NCBI GenBank assembly: GCA_009911305.1
Contig: QXXC01000001.1
Location: forward strand, 62,001 to 126,000
Direction: 5' to 3'
Source: Clostridiaceae bacterium
GTDB taxonomy: Bacteria; Bacillota; Clostridia; Lachnospirales; Lachnospiraceae
DNA: 64,000 bases
Below are positions 24,684 to 32,640 of the stretch, piece after piece (the stretch's first letter is position 1; the number at the start of each line of letters is the position of its first letter). Both the position numbers and the translations under genes were made by a program. Under the pieces are notes generated by a model. That model worked only from the letters and a program-made list of their open reading frames with translations. It had not been told where the DNA came from and made no database searches.

Positions 24684-25115
24684 TTACGATATCTCCCCCA
24701 TTTTGTGCAGGCCCTCTCCCAGAAGCTCTGCCATGCGGGCAAACTGCCCTGTCAGATAGAGATAACCTATCAGGGCCTCAAATCCCGTAGCCATCCTGTA
24801 ATCGTGAACCGTCGCATTCTTTGCCATGCTCGCTGATTTGGCGTTCCGGCCTCTGCGGTAAACGGCCTTTTCCTCCTCGGTCAGGCTCTCCTCTATGAGC
24901 CTGTAAAACCCGGCCTGGGCCTGGGCCTTCACAAGACCGGCTGTCTGTTTATGCATCTTATTCACCTGGACATTGCCCCGGTTCATCACCATCTCGCGGA
25001 TCGCCAGCTCATACACCGCATCGCCCAAATAGGCCAAAGCCAGGGGGGAATACTCTCCCGCATCCCTGGCCTTAAGATGAAGCGCCTGGTTCCACCCGCT
25101 TACGCACGCTTCCAT
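24684..25115 (-). CDS. mrnC: Mini-ribonuclease 3
   Basis: 143 residues. The RNase III signature without the dsRNA-binding domain is clear: LALAYLGDAVYELAIREMVM near residue 25. The partner motif ATGFEALIGYLYLTG near 110 carries the catalytic Glu. It matures the ends of 23S rRNA in Firmicutes. It overlaps the end of cysS by 16 bp and precedes rlmB by 21 bp. Confidence 0.95.
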   Translation of the reverse strand: MEACVSGWNQALHLKARDAGEYSPLALAYLGDAVYELAIREMVMNRGNVQVNKMHKQTAGLVKAQAQAGFYRLIEESLTEEEKAVYRRGRNAKSASMAKNATVHDYRMATGFEALIGYLYLTGQFARMAELLGEGLHKMGEIS

Positions 25116-26509
25116 TTTACGCCCTCTCTCGTGTCCTCGAGCAGAATCCCCATCGAAAGCAGCTTTCCGCGGATCTCATCCGCAAGGGCAAAGTTCTTAT
25201 CCTTCCTCGCCTGCTGCCGCATGGCGATCATCTCCTCAATCTCGCTGTCCAGCGCCTCCTTCTTTGTCTCTGTGATAATGCCCAGCACATCGCAGAGCCG
25301 CTCAATCGTTTCCTTTACAAGCGTCAGATATTCCACTGAGGACTCGCCGGACGACGTGGAATTCCCCAGCTTTACGAGCTCAAACACCGCGGCGATCGCG
25401 TCCGCCGTGTTGAAATCATCATCCATCGCCGCCTCATATTTGTCAACAAAGCCCTTCACCTCAGCGGCAAGCTCCTTCTCCGCCCCGCTCATGGAGCCGG
25501 AGCAGGCTGTTTTTAAACCGTCATTCAGGCGTTCCACCGCGGTCCGGATCCGCTCCAGGCCGTTCTTTGAGGCTTCCATCAGATCCGCGCTGAAATTTAA
25601 GGGACTTCTGTAATGCGCGCTCAGCATAAAGAAGCGCAGGACCTGGAGGTCATATTTTTCGCTGATCTCCCGGACCGTAAAGAAATTGCCCAGGGATTTG
25701 GACATCTTGCGGTTATCAATGTTCAGAAAGGCATTGTGCATCCAATACGTCGCAAACGGCTTTCCATTCGCCGCCTCGCTCTGCGCAATCTCGTTCTCAT
25801 GGTGCGGGAAAATCAGATCCTCGCCGCCGGCATGGATATCAATCGATTCCCCCAGATATTTCCTGGACATGACAGAACACTCGATATGCCAGCCCGGACG
25901 GCCCTGGCACCAGGGCGACTCCCAGTAGGGCTCTCCCTCTTTCTTCGGCTTCCAGAGCACGAAATCTGTGGGATCCTCCTTGTCCTCCTCACCCGTTACC
26001 TTGAGCTCGCGAAAGCCGGAGCGCAGATCCTCCAGGTTCTTATGGGAGAGCTTCCCGTATTCCTTAAAGGAGCCTGTCCGGAAATACACGGTCCCGTCCC
26101 CGCCGACATACGCATGCCCCTTCTCAATCAGATCTCCGATCATATCCAGCATCCCGCAGATCTCCTGCGTAGCCTGCGGATGCATGGTGGCAGGCTTAAC
26201 GTTCATGCCCTGCATATCCTTTTTGCACTCCGCGATATACCGCTGTGAGATCGTATCCGCGTCCACGCCCTCCTCAATGGCCTTTTTGATGATCTTATCA
26301 TCCACATCCGTAAAATTGGAAACAAAATTCACCTCATAGCCCCTGTATTCAAAATAACGCCTCACGGTATCAAATACAATCATGGGCCTTGCATTTCCGA
26401 TATGGATAAAATTGTACACCGTCGGACCGCATACGTACATCTTTACCTTGCCCTCCTCAAGGGGAACGAATTCCTCCTTGGTTCTGGACAGCGTGTTAAA
26501 TATCTTCAT
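25100..26509 (-). CDS. cysS: Cysteinyl-tRNA synthetase
   Basis: About 469 residues. Class I signatures are FIHIGNARPMIVFD near residue 34 and KMSKSLGNFFT near 265. Zinc ligands are indicated by YVCGPTVYN, the later CSVMSRKYLG and GGEDLIFPHHENE. It charges tRNA-Cys in the cytoplasm. I choose the ATG at 26509 because AGGAG lies 9 bases upstream, while an ATG at 26518 directly abuts the same site. It overlaps mrnC. Confidence 0.95.
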   Translation of the reverse strand: MKIFNTLSRTKEEFVPLEEGKVKMYVCGPTVYNFIHIGNARPMIVFDTVRRYFEYRGYEVNFVSNFTDVDDKIIKKAIEEGVDADTISQRYIAECKKDMQGMNVKPATMHPQATQEICGMLDMIGDLIEKGHAYVGGDGTVYFRTGSFKEYGKLSHKNLEDLRSGFRELKVTGEEDKEDPTDFVLWKPKKEGEPYWESPWCQGRPGWHIECSVMSRKYLGESIDIHAGGEDLIFPHHENEIAQSEAANGKPFATYWMHNAFLNIDNRKMSKSLGNFFTVREISEKYDLQVLRFFMLSAHYRSPLNFSADLMEASKNGLERIRTAVERLNDGLKTACSGSMSGAEKELAAEVKGFVDKYEAAMDDDFNTADAIAAVFELVKLGNSTSSGESSVEYLTLVKETIERLCDVLGIITETKKEALDSEIEEMIAMRQQARKDKNFALADEIRGKLLSMGILLEDTREGVKWKRA

Positions 26510-26540
26510 TCTGAACATCTCCTATTCTATCGATTGCCAA

Positions 26541-27092
26541 TCAGACAGACTGCGCGCCGTGTCCGCAGCATCCGCCGCAGCCGGATCCTGTCATCATCTC
26601 TCTATCATAGCAGTAATTTTCCACTGCCGTCAACAAAATAATCGCCTGAGCGGCAATCCCCTCGCCTCTCCCGGTAAAGCCCAGGCCCTCTTCTGTCGTA
26701 GCCTTGACATTGACCCGCCCGGCCTCAAGTCCCAGCGCGGCCGCTATATTCTCCTCCATCTGCCCGCGAAAGCCCGATATCTTTGGCCTCTGGGCAATGA
26801 TCGTGGCGTCAATATTTTCAATCAGATACCCGCTCTCTGCCAGAAGCTCTCCCGTCTTTCTGAGCAGTATCATGCTGGAAATCCCCTCATACGCCGGATC
26901 CGTATCCGGAAAATGCTGTCCGATATCTCCCAGAGCCGCCGCCCCCAAAAGGGCGTCCATCACGGCATGCGTCAGCACATCCGCGTCCGAGTGGCCCAGA
27001 AGCCCTTTCTCATAGGGAATCTTCACGCCCCCCAGTATCAGCTCGCGCCCCGCTGCCAGCCGGTGTACATCATATCCCTGACCAATTCTCAT
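26541..27092 (-). CDS. ispF: 2-C-methyl-D-erythritol 2,4-cyclodiphosphate synthase
   Basis: 183 residues; the family is usually about 157. IspF makes the cyclic diphosphate intermediate of the MEP pathway. Zinc ligands are seen in GYDVHRL (D8, H10) and [19 protein letters not shown] with H42 just after the start of that stretch; [20 protein letters not shown] is the C-terminal signature. The extra 25 residues end in a Cys- and Gly-rich tail, [11 protein letters not shown], that is not part of the enzyme core. It is separated from cysS by about 30 bp. Confidence 0.93.
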   Translation of the reverse strand: MRIGQGYDVHRLAAGRELILGGVKIPYEKGLLGHSDADVLTHAVMDALLGAAALGDIGQHFPDTDPAYEGISSMILLRKTGELLAESGYLIENIDATIIAQRPKISGFRGQMEENIAAALGLEAGRVNVKATTEEGLGFTGRGEGIAAQAIILLTAVENYCYDREMMTGSGCGGCCGHGAQSV

Positions 27093-27163
27093 CTATGAAC
27101 CCTCCCGTTGAATCTCCCGCATCCGTCCAGGCGCCCCGGACGGTTACAGCTCCTTCCCATGAA

Positions 27164-28090
27164 TCATACAATCATCCGCAGCGCCCGTTCAATGCAGCGC
27201 ACCTCCAGATCGCTCTGGCAGGAGCAGCACTCGCCGTCCACATGAACCGCCATCGGGCGCTCCATATGGATCCTGGCCTCCCGGCAGGAATAGATCCGCA
27301 TGCCTTTGTTATAGCTACGCTTCTGCCACGCCCGCGTCAGGACTTTCAGAGCCTGCAGCTTGGAGGCATTGCTCAGCACGCACACCTCCAGACGGCCGTC
27401 GCTGCAGTCCGCTCCGGGCGCAATCCGGTAGCCGCCGCCCTCGAACGAATGGTTCTGAACCGCGACCTGATAAATATTGTTAAATTCCACCCGTTTATCG
27501 CCGTCCAGGAGGATATAGCCCTTTGCCGGCCTGGCCTTTACGTACTGCGCCGTCTCGCACAGGCAGTTCGGAAGCCTCTTAAACGTTACGTATCTCCAGA
27601 GCCTTGCCGAACGCACATTGAGCAGGCTTTGACAGACCGCCCCGTTTAATCCGATGCCGGCGCTGACCATAAAGCGGCGGTGCCGGACCGCCTCGTCACC
27701 GTAGGTCACAACGCCGTAATCTACTAATTTATAATATTTCGGATGGAGAATCTTTTTCATATTCCGAAGCGGGGAACGCGGAAGCTTTAAGCTCCTCGCC
27801 AGATCGCCCTTCACCCCAACCGGAATATAGCCCAGCGTCACCGCGCCGCCAAAGCAGATCCCGTCCACCACCTCGTTGACTGTCCCGTCCCCGCCGACCA
27901 CGACGATCAGCCTCGGATCACGGCTCCCTCTCGTAAGCTGCTGTGCGAATTCTGTGGCTTGCCCCGGGCGCTCCGTGAGAAACACCCGGTACTCCACGCC
28001 CCTGGGCAGCAAATACCGTTCCACCTTATTCCAGACCTTACGGCCCCTTCCGCTCCCGGAGCAGGGATTAATGATAAAGTAATACATCAT
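27164..28090 (-). CDS. Diacylglycerol/lipid kinase (DagK/YegS family)
   Basis: About 308 residues. The nucleotide-binding signature VVVGGDGTVNEVVDGI lies near residue 58, followed by LGYIPVGVKGDLARSLKLP. The C-terminal beta domain holds APGADCSDGRLEVC. The protein phosphorylates diacylglycerol or a related lipid at the membrane face, recycling lipid from lipoteichoic acid synthesis. GGAGG lies 4 bases before the ATG at 28090, so I choose it over an in-frame TTG at 28114. A run of four basic residues and several cysteines near the C-terminus (CCSCQSDLEVRC) are unusual. Confidence 0.9.
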   Translation of the reverse strand: MMYYFIINPCSGSGRGRKVWNKVERYLLPRGVEYRVFLTERPGQATEFAQQLTRGSRDPRLIVVVGGDGTVNEVVDGICFGGAVTLGYIPVGVKGDLARSLKLPRSPLRNMKKILHPKYYKLVDYGVVTYGDEAVRHRRFMVSAGIGLNGAVCQSLLNVRSARLWRYVTFKRLPNCLCETAQYVKARPAKGYILLDGDKRVEFNNIYQVAVQNHSFEGGGYRIAPGADCSDGRLEVCVLSNASKLQALKVLTRAWQKRSYNKGMRIYSCREARIHMERPMAVHVDGECCSCQSDLEVRCIERALRMIV

Positions 28091-28256
28091 GGCCTCCGTT
28101 GCTCTGTATGTCAAGGAATCCCGATCTTACAGGCAGACACAGGCGCCGCTGTCTCCGCCGGCCGCTATCGAATCCTTACATCCTTTGTTTTAAATAGTAT
28201 AGCATACTTCATACTAAATGATAAGAAAATTTCTATAAAATATTTTCAAAAAAGTA

Positions 28257-28285
28257 TTGACAATTAGAACAATACATATTATACT
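28257..28285 (+). promoter_or_regulatory. Consensus promoter of the tRNA-Val/tRNA-Met unit
   Basis: TTGACA (28257-28262) and TATACT (28280-28285) are 17 bp apart. The start would be near 28292, about 25 bp before the mature 5' end of tRNA-Val. It is divergent from the lipid kinase gene. Confidence 0.85.
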
Positions 28286-28316
28286 ATACAAGCAGTCGCA
28301 AGTAAGCGATGCGGAC

Positions 28317-28389
28317 GGGGTCTTAGCTCAGCTGGGAGAGCATCTGCCTTACAAGCAGAGGGTCATAGGTTCGAGCCCTATAGGCCCCA
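28317..28389 (+). tRNA. tRNA-Val (anticodon TAC)
   Basis: Cloverleaf: acceptor GGGGTCT/AGGCCCC, D arm GCTC/GAGC, anticodon stem TCTGC/GCAGA with loop CTTACAA (TAC), T arm ATAGG-TTCGAGC-CCTAT, discriminator A. No CCA is encoded. Confidence 0.95.
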
Positions 28390-28404
28390 GTCAAAACCAA
28401 ATAT

Positions 28405-28478
28405 GGCGGAATAGCTCAGTTGGCTAGAGCACACGGTTCATACCCGTGGTGTCGAGAGTTCAAATCTCCCTTCCGCTA
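28405..28478 (+). tRNA. tRNA-Met (anticodon CAT, elongator type)
   Basis: Acceptor GGCGGAA/TTCCGCT with a G-T first pair, D arm GCTC/GAGC, anticodon stem CACGG/CCGTG with loop TTCATAC (CAT), T arm GAGAG-TTCAAAT-CTCCC with one mismatch. The first acceptor pair is formed, unlike in initiator tRNA. An isoleucine tRNA with modified CAT anticodon cannot be fully excluded. It lies 15 bp after tRNA-Val. Confidence 0.92.
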
Positions 28479-28488
28479 CTGAAAAGGA

Positions 28489-28516
28489 ACATCTGCTGGT
28501 TAGCAGATGTTTTTTT
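28489..28516 (+). terminator. Terminator of the tRNA-Val/tRNA-Met unit
   Basis: Arms ACATCTGCT and AGCAGATGT with a 4-nt loop and a run of seven T on the plus strand, starting 11 bp after tRNA-Met. Confidence 0.9.
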
Positions 28517-28532
28517 GCACTGTTTCTGTAAA

Positions 28533-28559
28533 AAGGGTGGCGGTGTTGCTGCCACCCTT
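28533..28559 (-). terminator. Terminator after the jet operon
   Basis: Arms AAGGGTGGC and GCCACCCTT enclose a 9-nt loop. On the minus strand the stem is followed by T residues (CCCTTTTTACAG), so it ends leftward transcripts from jetC and the 55-codon frame. Confidence 0.75.
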
Positions 28560-28565
28560 GGACGA

Positions 28566-28733
28566 TTAACGATCGCTTATGCAATCGTCTTTCGACCCAT
28601 CAGGCGCCGTCAAGCTTGCTGATGGGTCTTTTTCTGTCCGTCCCTTTTTGTGCTGTATGTAAGCTTTACACGTCTCAGCTAATGCAGCAATGCCTACCAA
28701 GATACTCACAATACGGCTAAGGATTTGAACCAA
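28566..28733 (-). CDS. 55-codon candidate small membrane protein downstream of jetC
   Basis: The frame starts at a TTG 10 bp after the jetC stop and ends before the terminator at 28533-28559. The N-terminal part VQILSRIVSILVGIAALAE is a single membrane-helix-like segment, followed by a charged tail (CKAYIQHKKGRTEKD). The start is weak (only GAAGAG upstream). The C-terminal coding part overlaps a plus-strand hairpin at 28594-28633. Size and layout resemble small toxic or membrane-active peptides, but I do not recognise a family. It could also be chance. Confidence 0.4.
   Translation of the reverse strand: MVQILSRIVSILVGIAALAETCKAYIQHKKGRTEKDPSASLTAPDGSKDDCISDR
28594..28633 (+). terminator. 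Plus-strand terminator-like hairpin, antisense to the 55-codon frame
   Basis: Arms GACCCATCAG and CTGATGGGTC with a 15-nt loop and TTTTT after the second arm on the plus strand. Another hairpin GACGATT/AATCGTC lies at 28561-28589 just before it. A plus-strand transcript ending here would be antisense to the small frame. Confidence 0.6.
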
Positions 28734-28742
28734 AGCGGCTCT

Positions 28743-31700
28743 TCATTTACGCAGCGCCGCACCCGCCAGCCCCTCAACCGCATGTGTATAGCGCCCGGAA
28801 GTCACCAGGCTGACCGTTGACTCGATAAAGGCCCCGATGCTGCTGATTTTTTCCGGCGGCGCGGCGTAAAAGACCTGGAAATGGTTCTCTTCAAAGTATT
28901 TTACCATCTGCTCAATGCGCTCCCTGGACAGCGCCGAGAAGGCCTCATCTATAAATACGAGCCTTGCGCAGCAGACCTGCCTGGGATAATACTGGAGCAG
29001 GCTTGCCGCCAGGATGATGAAGTACGGCGTCTGCTTCTCGCCGTTGCTGGCTGAGCCCTGCTTTTTGGACAAGTCGGCGGTGATCTCCTTTCCGCCCTGC
29101 ACGCTGGATATCTCCATGTCGTATACAAAATACTTGCGGTAATCCGTGTATTCCGTCTCGTCCTCCTCATTCAGGATCACGCTCATAAATTCCCGGATAT
29201 CCCGCTCCATCTCCTCGTCGTCCCTCGCAGAGTTCATGTAAACCTCCGGTGTATCCATGTATTCCTCCAGGCGTTTGCAGATGCGGAAAAACACGTCCCG
29301 ATCCGGCTTTTTTCTCATCACAAACCGGTAGGTGTCGCTCCCGAAGGGGATATTCCTAAGCTCGCGGTTAATGGTTTCAATCTCTTCCCTGGCCTCCCGC
29401 ACCGTCTCATTGATTTCCGCCACAAAATCATTCATAAATGCGTTCTCGAGCTTTTCTCCCTGCTCCTTCAGCCGGTTGTGAACCTCTTCAATCCGGATAT
29501 TGGCAATATTCCTGTATTCCTCCCGGTAAAACGGGATATATCCCGCGCCCCGCCGGTTGATGTCAATCCCCGCCAGTTTACAGTAGTTAAGCTGCGCGTC
29601 CTCAAGCTGCCGGACGCATTCCTTTAGCTCCCCCTCAAGCCTGCGGACTGTTTTCTGCGTCACGGGCTGGCGGGAACCGGCCTTTCCCTTTGTAAGCGAT
29701 TCGTACTCCTCCAGCATGGGACGTTTTAATTCCATGTGCCGGATACATGCCTCGGAATAATCCTGATTCAGGATATACAGCTCTCCGGAAATCTGCGCGA
29801 GCTCCTCTTCCTTCCTCTGCCTCTCATTTTCACACGAGCCAATCTCCCTTGCGGCCGCCTCCACCGCGGCCCTCAGCCTGTCGTACTCCTGCCTGGCGTC
29901 CTGCTGCTCCTGCAGGATGGCCAGGAAATCCGGGTTGCTGCGGATCCTCTCCAAATCCTCCAGAAGCTTATCCTTTCTGCGCGCATGATCCTCCAGACGG
30001 GCGGCCGCCTGGAAATCATAATATCCGGCGTCCCAGTTTACAGAACGAATCTGCGCCCTGCGCCGCCGGATCCCGTCCGCCTCCTTCTGGCAATCGGAAA
30101 GCTCCTCCTGCTTCCTCTCCTTTTCTTCCTCCGCCTTTTTAAGCTGCAGCCGGATCGAATCGCCCCCCAGGCAGGCATCTGTCCGCCTCATGTCCATACA
30201 GGATACTGCATAGCCCTTGGCCAGCATCCCGTTTTTCATCAATCCGCCCTTGGGGTATGCGTGAAGCTCCTCCTCTGATTCGCACAGATGGATCGCGTTC
30301 AGCAGATAATTGGCGTATCTTCTGGCATAAAGATTGGGGATCTTGAGGATCTCCGCCGCGGAACCGGGTGTAACCGGCGTATCAGGCAGCCTGTCCGTCA
30401 GGACGACATTCACGCCGTGAACCGCCTTTTTTCGTAAAATCTCCATGGCCTTATGGCAGCACGACCCGTCCACGATGAGGTAAAAGCGCTTCCGGCCGAG
30501 GAATGTCTCGACCGCGGTTCTCCACTCTGCCTGCGTTACCTCCTCCACCAGCTCCGCAAAGATCCGCACATCCGCCTGAAGGCCCTGACGTGTAAGCTCC
30601 GTCTCCAGCATCTGCCTCGCCTGCTCCACACCCGCAGGGAAGACCATCCGGTTCGCCTTTAAAAGCTTGATCTTGGCCTCCAGCTCATCCATTTCCCTGC
30701 CAAGCTGTTCCATATGATCCTCACAGTGGACTTCTTCTTTCTCAAATGCCCGGCCCTGCCGCCTGAAAACCTCCGAGGCGTGCAGGAACGCCTCCGTTTT
30801 TTGGTCCTTTGCCGCACCCATTTCCGCCAGACGGCGCAAAAGCTGCGTCTCATCCTCTGTGAGCCCGTGGAGCTCCCCGGCCCATTCAAGGAGCTCTGAA
30901 AGCTGCGTCTGCAGCTTCCTGACCGCCTCCCTCTTCTCTTCATATTTATGGATTTCCTCGTCCGCCGTCCGGATCTGGCCCTCGAGAGCGCGGATGCTGT
31001 CCTGCATGCCCCGCGCCATATCATTTTGTTCCGCGATGCGGTAGCGCTCTCCGGCCGCCTCGTACTGTCTGTCCAGCTCTTTCTTGCGCTCCTCAAGCCC
31101 GCTCTGCCTGTGAAACAGCGCTTCCTTTTGCTGCGTCTCCCTCTGCTGCTGCTCTTCCTTGTCCCGCAGCCTCTGATAGCAGAGCATGAATTCACGGATC
31201 TGAAGGCTCTTGAGCTTCCTTTCATACTCGGCCGCCCTCTGCTCCACCTCCTCAAGCCGCTCCCTGCCGGCCCGCAGGCTCTCATACATATCCTTAATGT
31301 GCTCAAACTGGCGCTTCTGCTCCCGAAGCTCCCCCAGGGAATCGACCTTTCCCGGATCCAGCACGCATTCCTGGATAAACTGGTCAATATTATTTTCCGG
31401 GTTAAATGCCATCATCTTTAAGAGCCTGGAACGGTATTTGGCCGCGTCGCAGCGAAGGCCCAGGGCCCGCAGAACCTGCTCCACGCCCCGCTCGCGCCCC
31501 CAGAAATCGGCTGATTTAAGCTTCCTTTTGTTTACGGCGAGCTCCTGTTTCGGCGTGAAGCGGATGGTTTTTCCCTCAACGGCCGTAAAATTTAGCTGCT
31601 CCATCACCGTGTCACGGCAGATGAACCAACTGCTTTTGTATGACAAATCATCCGCTGACTCAATGCATACGCCGGCCACCATGCTGGCGCGGTCCACCGG

Positions 31701-32000
31701 CGACCAGAATTCCATGGCGATATAGCTGACGATCTCGCCGGTCCTTAAATACCGCTCCGGGCCGTTGCTCTTCGTATCGCCCCGCACATAGGCGGCCACG
31801 GTCCTGTCGCGATCCCTGGCGGCCTTGTTAAACTGCGTATTCCCGGTCAGAAGATAGGTCATAGCGTCAAGGATAGTTGATTTTCCGCTCCCGTTTACCC
31901 CTGTAAACAGCGTCGATCCCTCCAGGCGGATACACACATTCTGAAATCTGGACCATTGAACCAGCAAAAGCTTTGTGGCTGTCTTTCTATTCGTCTGCAT
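28743..32000 (-). CDS. JetC-like SMC-type ATPase (Wadjet/MksB family)
   Basis: About 1085 residues. Walker A is GVNGSGKST near residue 37; Walker B is LVFIDEAFSALSRERIEQM near 1035, preceded by a signature-like SASNGEKQTPYF. Between them run two long charged coiled coils (KEEQQQRETQQ, EKERKQEELSD) and a hinge-like region around 450-560. This is an SMC-related ATPase that with JetA (kleisin) and JetB (winged helix) forms a loop-extruding complex. The start at 32000 has GGGGAGG upstream and overlaps jetB by 14 bp. The usual partner nuclease JetD is not next to it. Confidence 0.85.
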   Translation of the reverse strand: MQTNRKTATKLLLVQWSRFQNVCIRLEGSTLFTGVNGSGKSTILDAMTYLLTGNTQFNKAARDRDRTVAAYVRGDTKSNGPERYLRTGEIVSYIAMEFWSPVDRASMVAGVCIESADDLSYKSSWFICRDTVMEQLNFTAVEGKTIRFTPKQELAVNKRKLKSADFWGRERGVEQVLRALGLRCDAAKYRSRLLKMMAFNPENNIDQFIQECVLDPGKVDSLGELREQKRQFEHIKDMYESLRAGRERLEEVEQRAAEYERKLKSLQIREFMLCYQRLRDKEEQQQRETQQKEALFHRQSGLEERKKELDRQYEAAGERYRIAEQNDMARGMQDSIRALEGQIRTADEEIHKYEEKREAVRKLQTQLSELLEWAGELHGLTEDETQLLRRLAEMGAAKDQKTEAFLHASEVFRRQGRAFEKEEVHCEDHMEQLGREMDELEAKIKLLKANRMVFPAGVEQARQMLETELTRQGLQADVRIFAELVEEVTQAEWRTAVETFLGRKRFYLIVDGSCCHKAMEILRKKAVHGVNVVLTDRLPDTPVTPGSAAEILKIPNLYARRYANYLLNAIHLCESEEELHAYPKGGLMKNGMLAKGYAVSCMDMRRTDACLGGDSIRLQLKKAEEEKERKQEELSDCQKEADGIRRRRAQIRSVNWDAGYYDFQAAARLEDHARRKDKLLEDLERIRSNPDFLAILQEQQDARQEYDRLRAAVEAAAREIGSCENERQRKEEELAQISGELYILNQDYSEACIRHMELKRPMLEEYESLTKGKAGSRQPVTQKTVRRLEGELKECVRQLEDAQLNYCKLAGIDINRRGAGYIPFYREEYRNIANIRIEEVHNRLKEQGEKLENAFMNDFVAEINETVREAREEIETINRELRNIPFGSDTYRFVMRKKPDRDVFFRICKRLEEYMDTPEVYMNSARDDEEMERDIREFMSVILNEEDETEYTDYRKYFVYDMEISSVQGGKEITADLSKKQGSASNGEKQTPYFIILAASLLQYYPRQVCCARLVFIDEAFSALSRERIEQMVKYFEENHFQVFYAAPPEKISSIGAFIESTVSLVTSGRYTHAVEGLAGAALRK

Positions 32001-32640
32001 CGTCGTCCTCCCCGTCTTCCTCATCCTCTGCCGGAAGCTCCATCATCCGGCGTGTCGCCGCGCCGGCAAAGCGCCTGAATTCTTCCTCGCTCAGCGCAAA
32101 CTGGAGAGAGGGGTACAGGCGGATCATGCAGTCCGCATCCCCGACCTTTCCGTGTACGTCAATCAGGTTAAACCGCGAGAACAGCGACAGAATATTTGCC
32201 ATGGCGCTCTTGTCTATCTGATCCCGTATCCCGTATTTCTCCAGCTCGAAGCGCAGATCCGTGATGGAAATGACGGCCGGCTGGGCCAGGCTGCCTGTGC
32301 TGATTCTATCTGTATACAGGATCCAGAGACAGCACAGCACAACGCTCTCCGCCTTTTTAAACATAAGCCGGTTTACCTGCGCCCTGCCGTTTTCTCCCGA
32401 CTCTCCGCGGCTGCGAAGCATCACGACTCCATTTTCCCTGTCTATCTCAATGTCAAACCCGATATAACGAAAGTACGCGGAAAACGGCTCCGGCTTCTTG
32501 GAAATAAAATAATACGCTTTTTTGCTGTCCTCATCCTTTGCGCGCACAATAAATGTCTGCTTCAGCAGGCGCCTGCATGATTTCTGAAACAGAGCCCGCT
32601 CTGATGAGGTGTATTCCTCCCAGAATTCCTCTATAGTCAT
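31987..32640 (-). CDS. JetB-like DUF4194 protein (condensin small subunit)
   Basis: 217 residues. The sequence EEYTSSERALFQKSCRRLL, QTFIVRAKDEDSKKAYYFIS and ITDLRFELEKYGIRDQIDK resembles the DUF4194/JetB winged-helix subunit (MksE-like). The acidic C-terminus (PAEDEEDGEDDDADE) is unusual. Its start overlaps the JetA stop by 4 bp and its end overlaps JetC by 14 bp, so the three are translationally coupled and probably made in fixed ratio. Confidence 0.8.
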   Translation of the reverse strand: MTIEEFWEEYTSSERALFQKSCRRLLKQTFIVRAKDEDSKKAYYFISKKPEPFSAYFRYIGFDIEIDRENGVVMLRSRGESGENGRAQVNRLMFKKAESVVLCCLWILYTDRISTGSLAQPAVISITDLRFELEKYGIRDQIDKSAMANILSLFSRFNLIDVHGKVGDADCMIRLYPSLQFALSEEEFRRFAGAATRRMMELPAEDEEDGEDDDADE

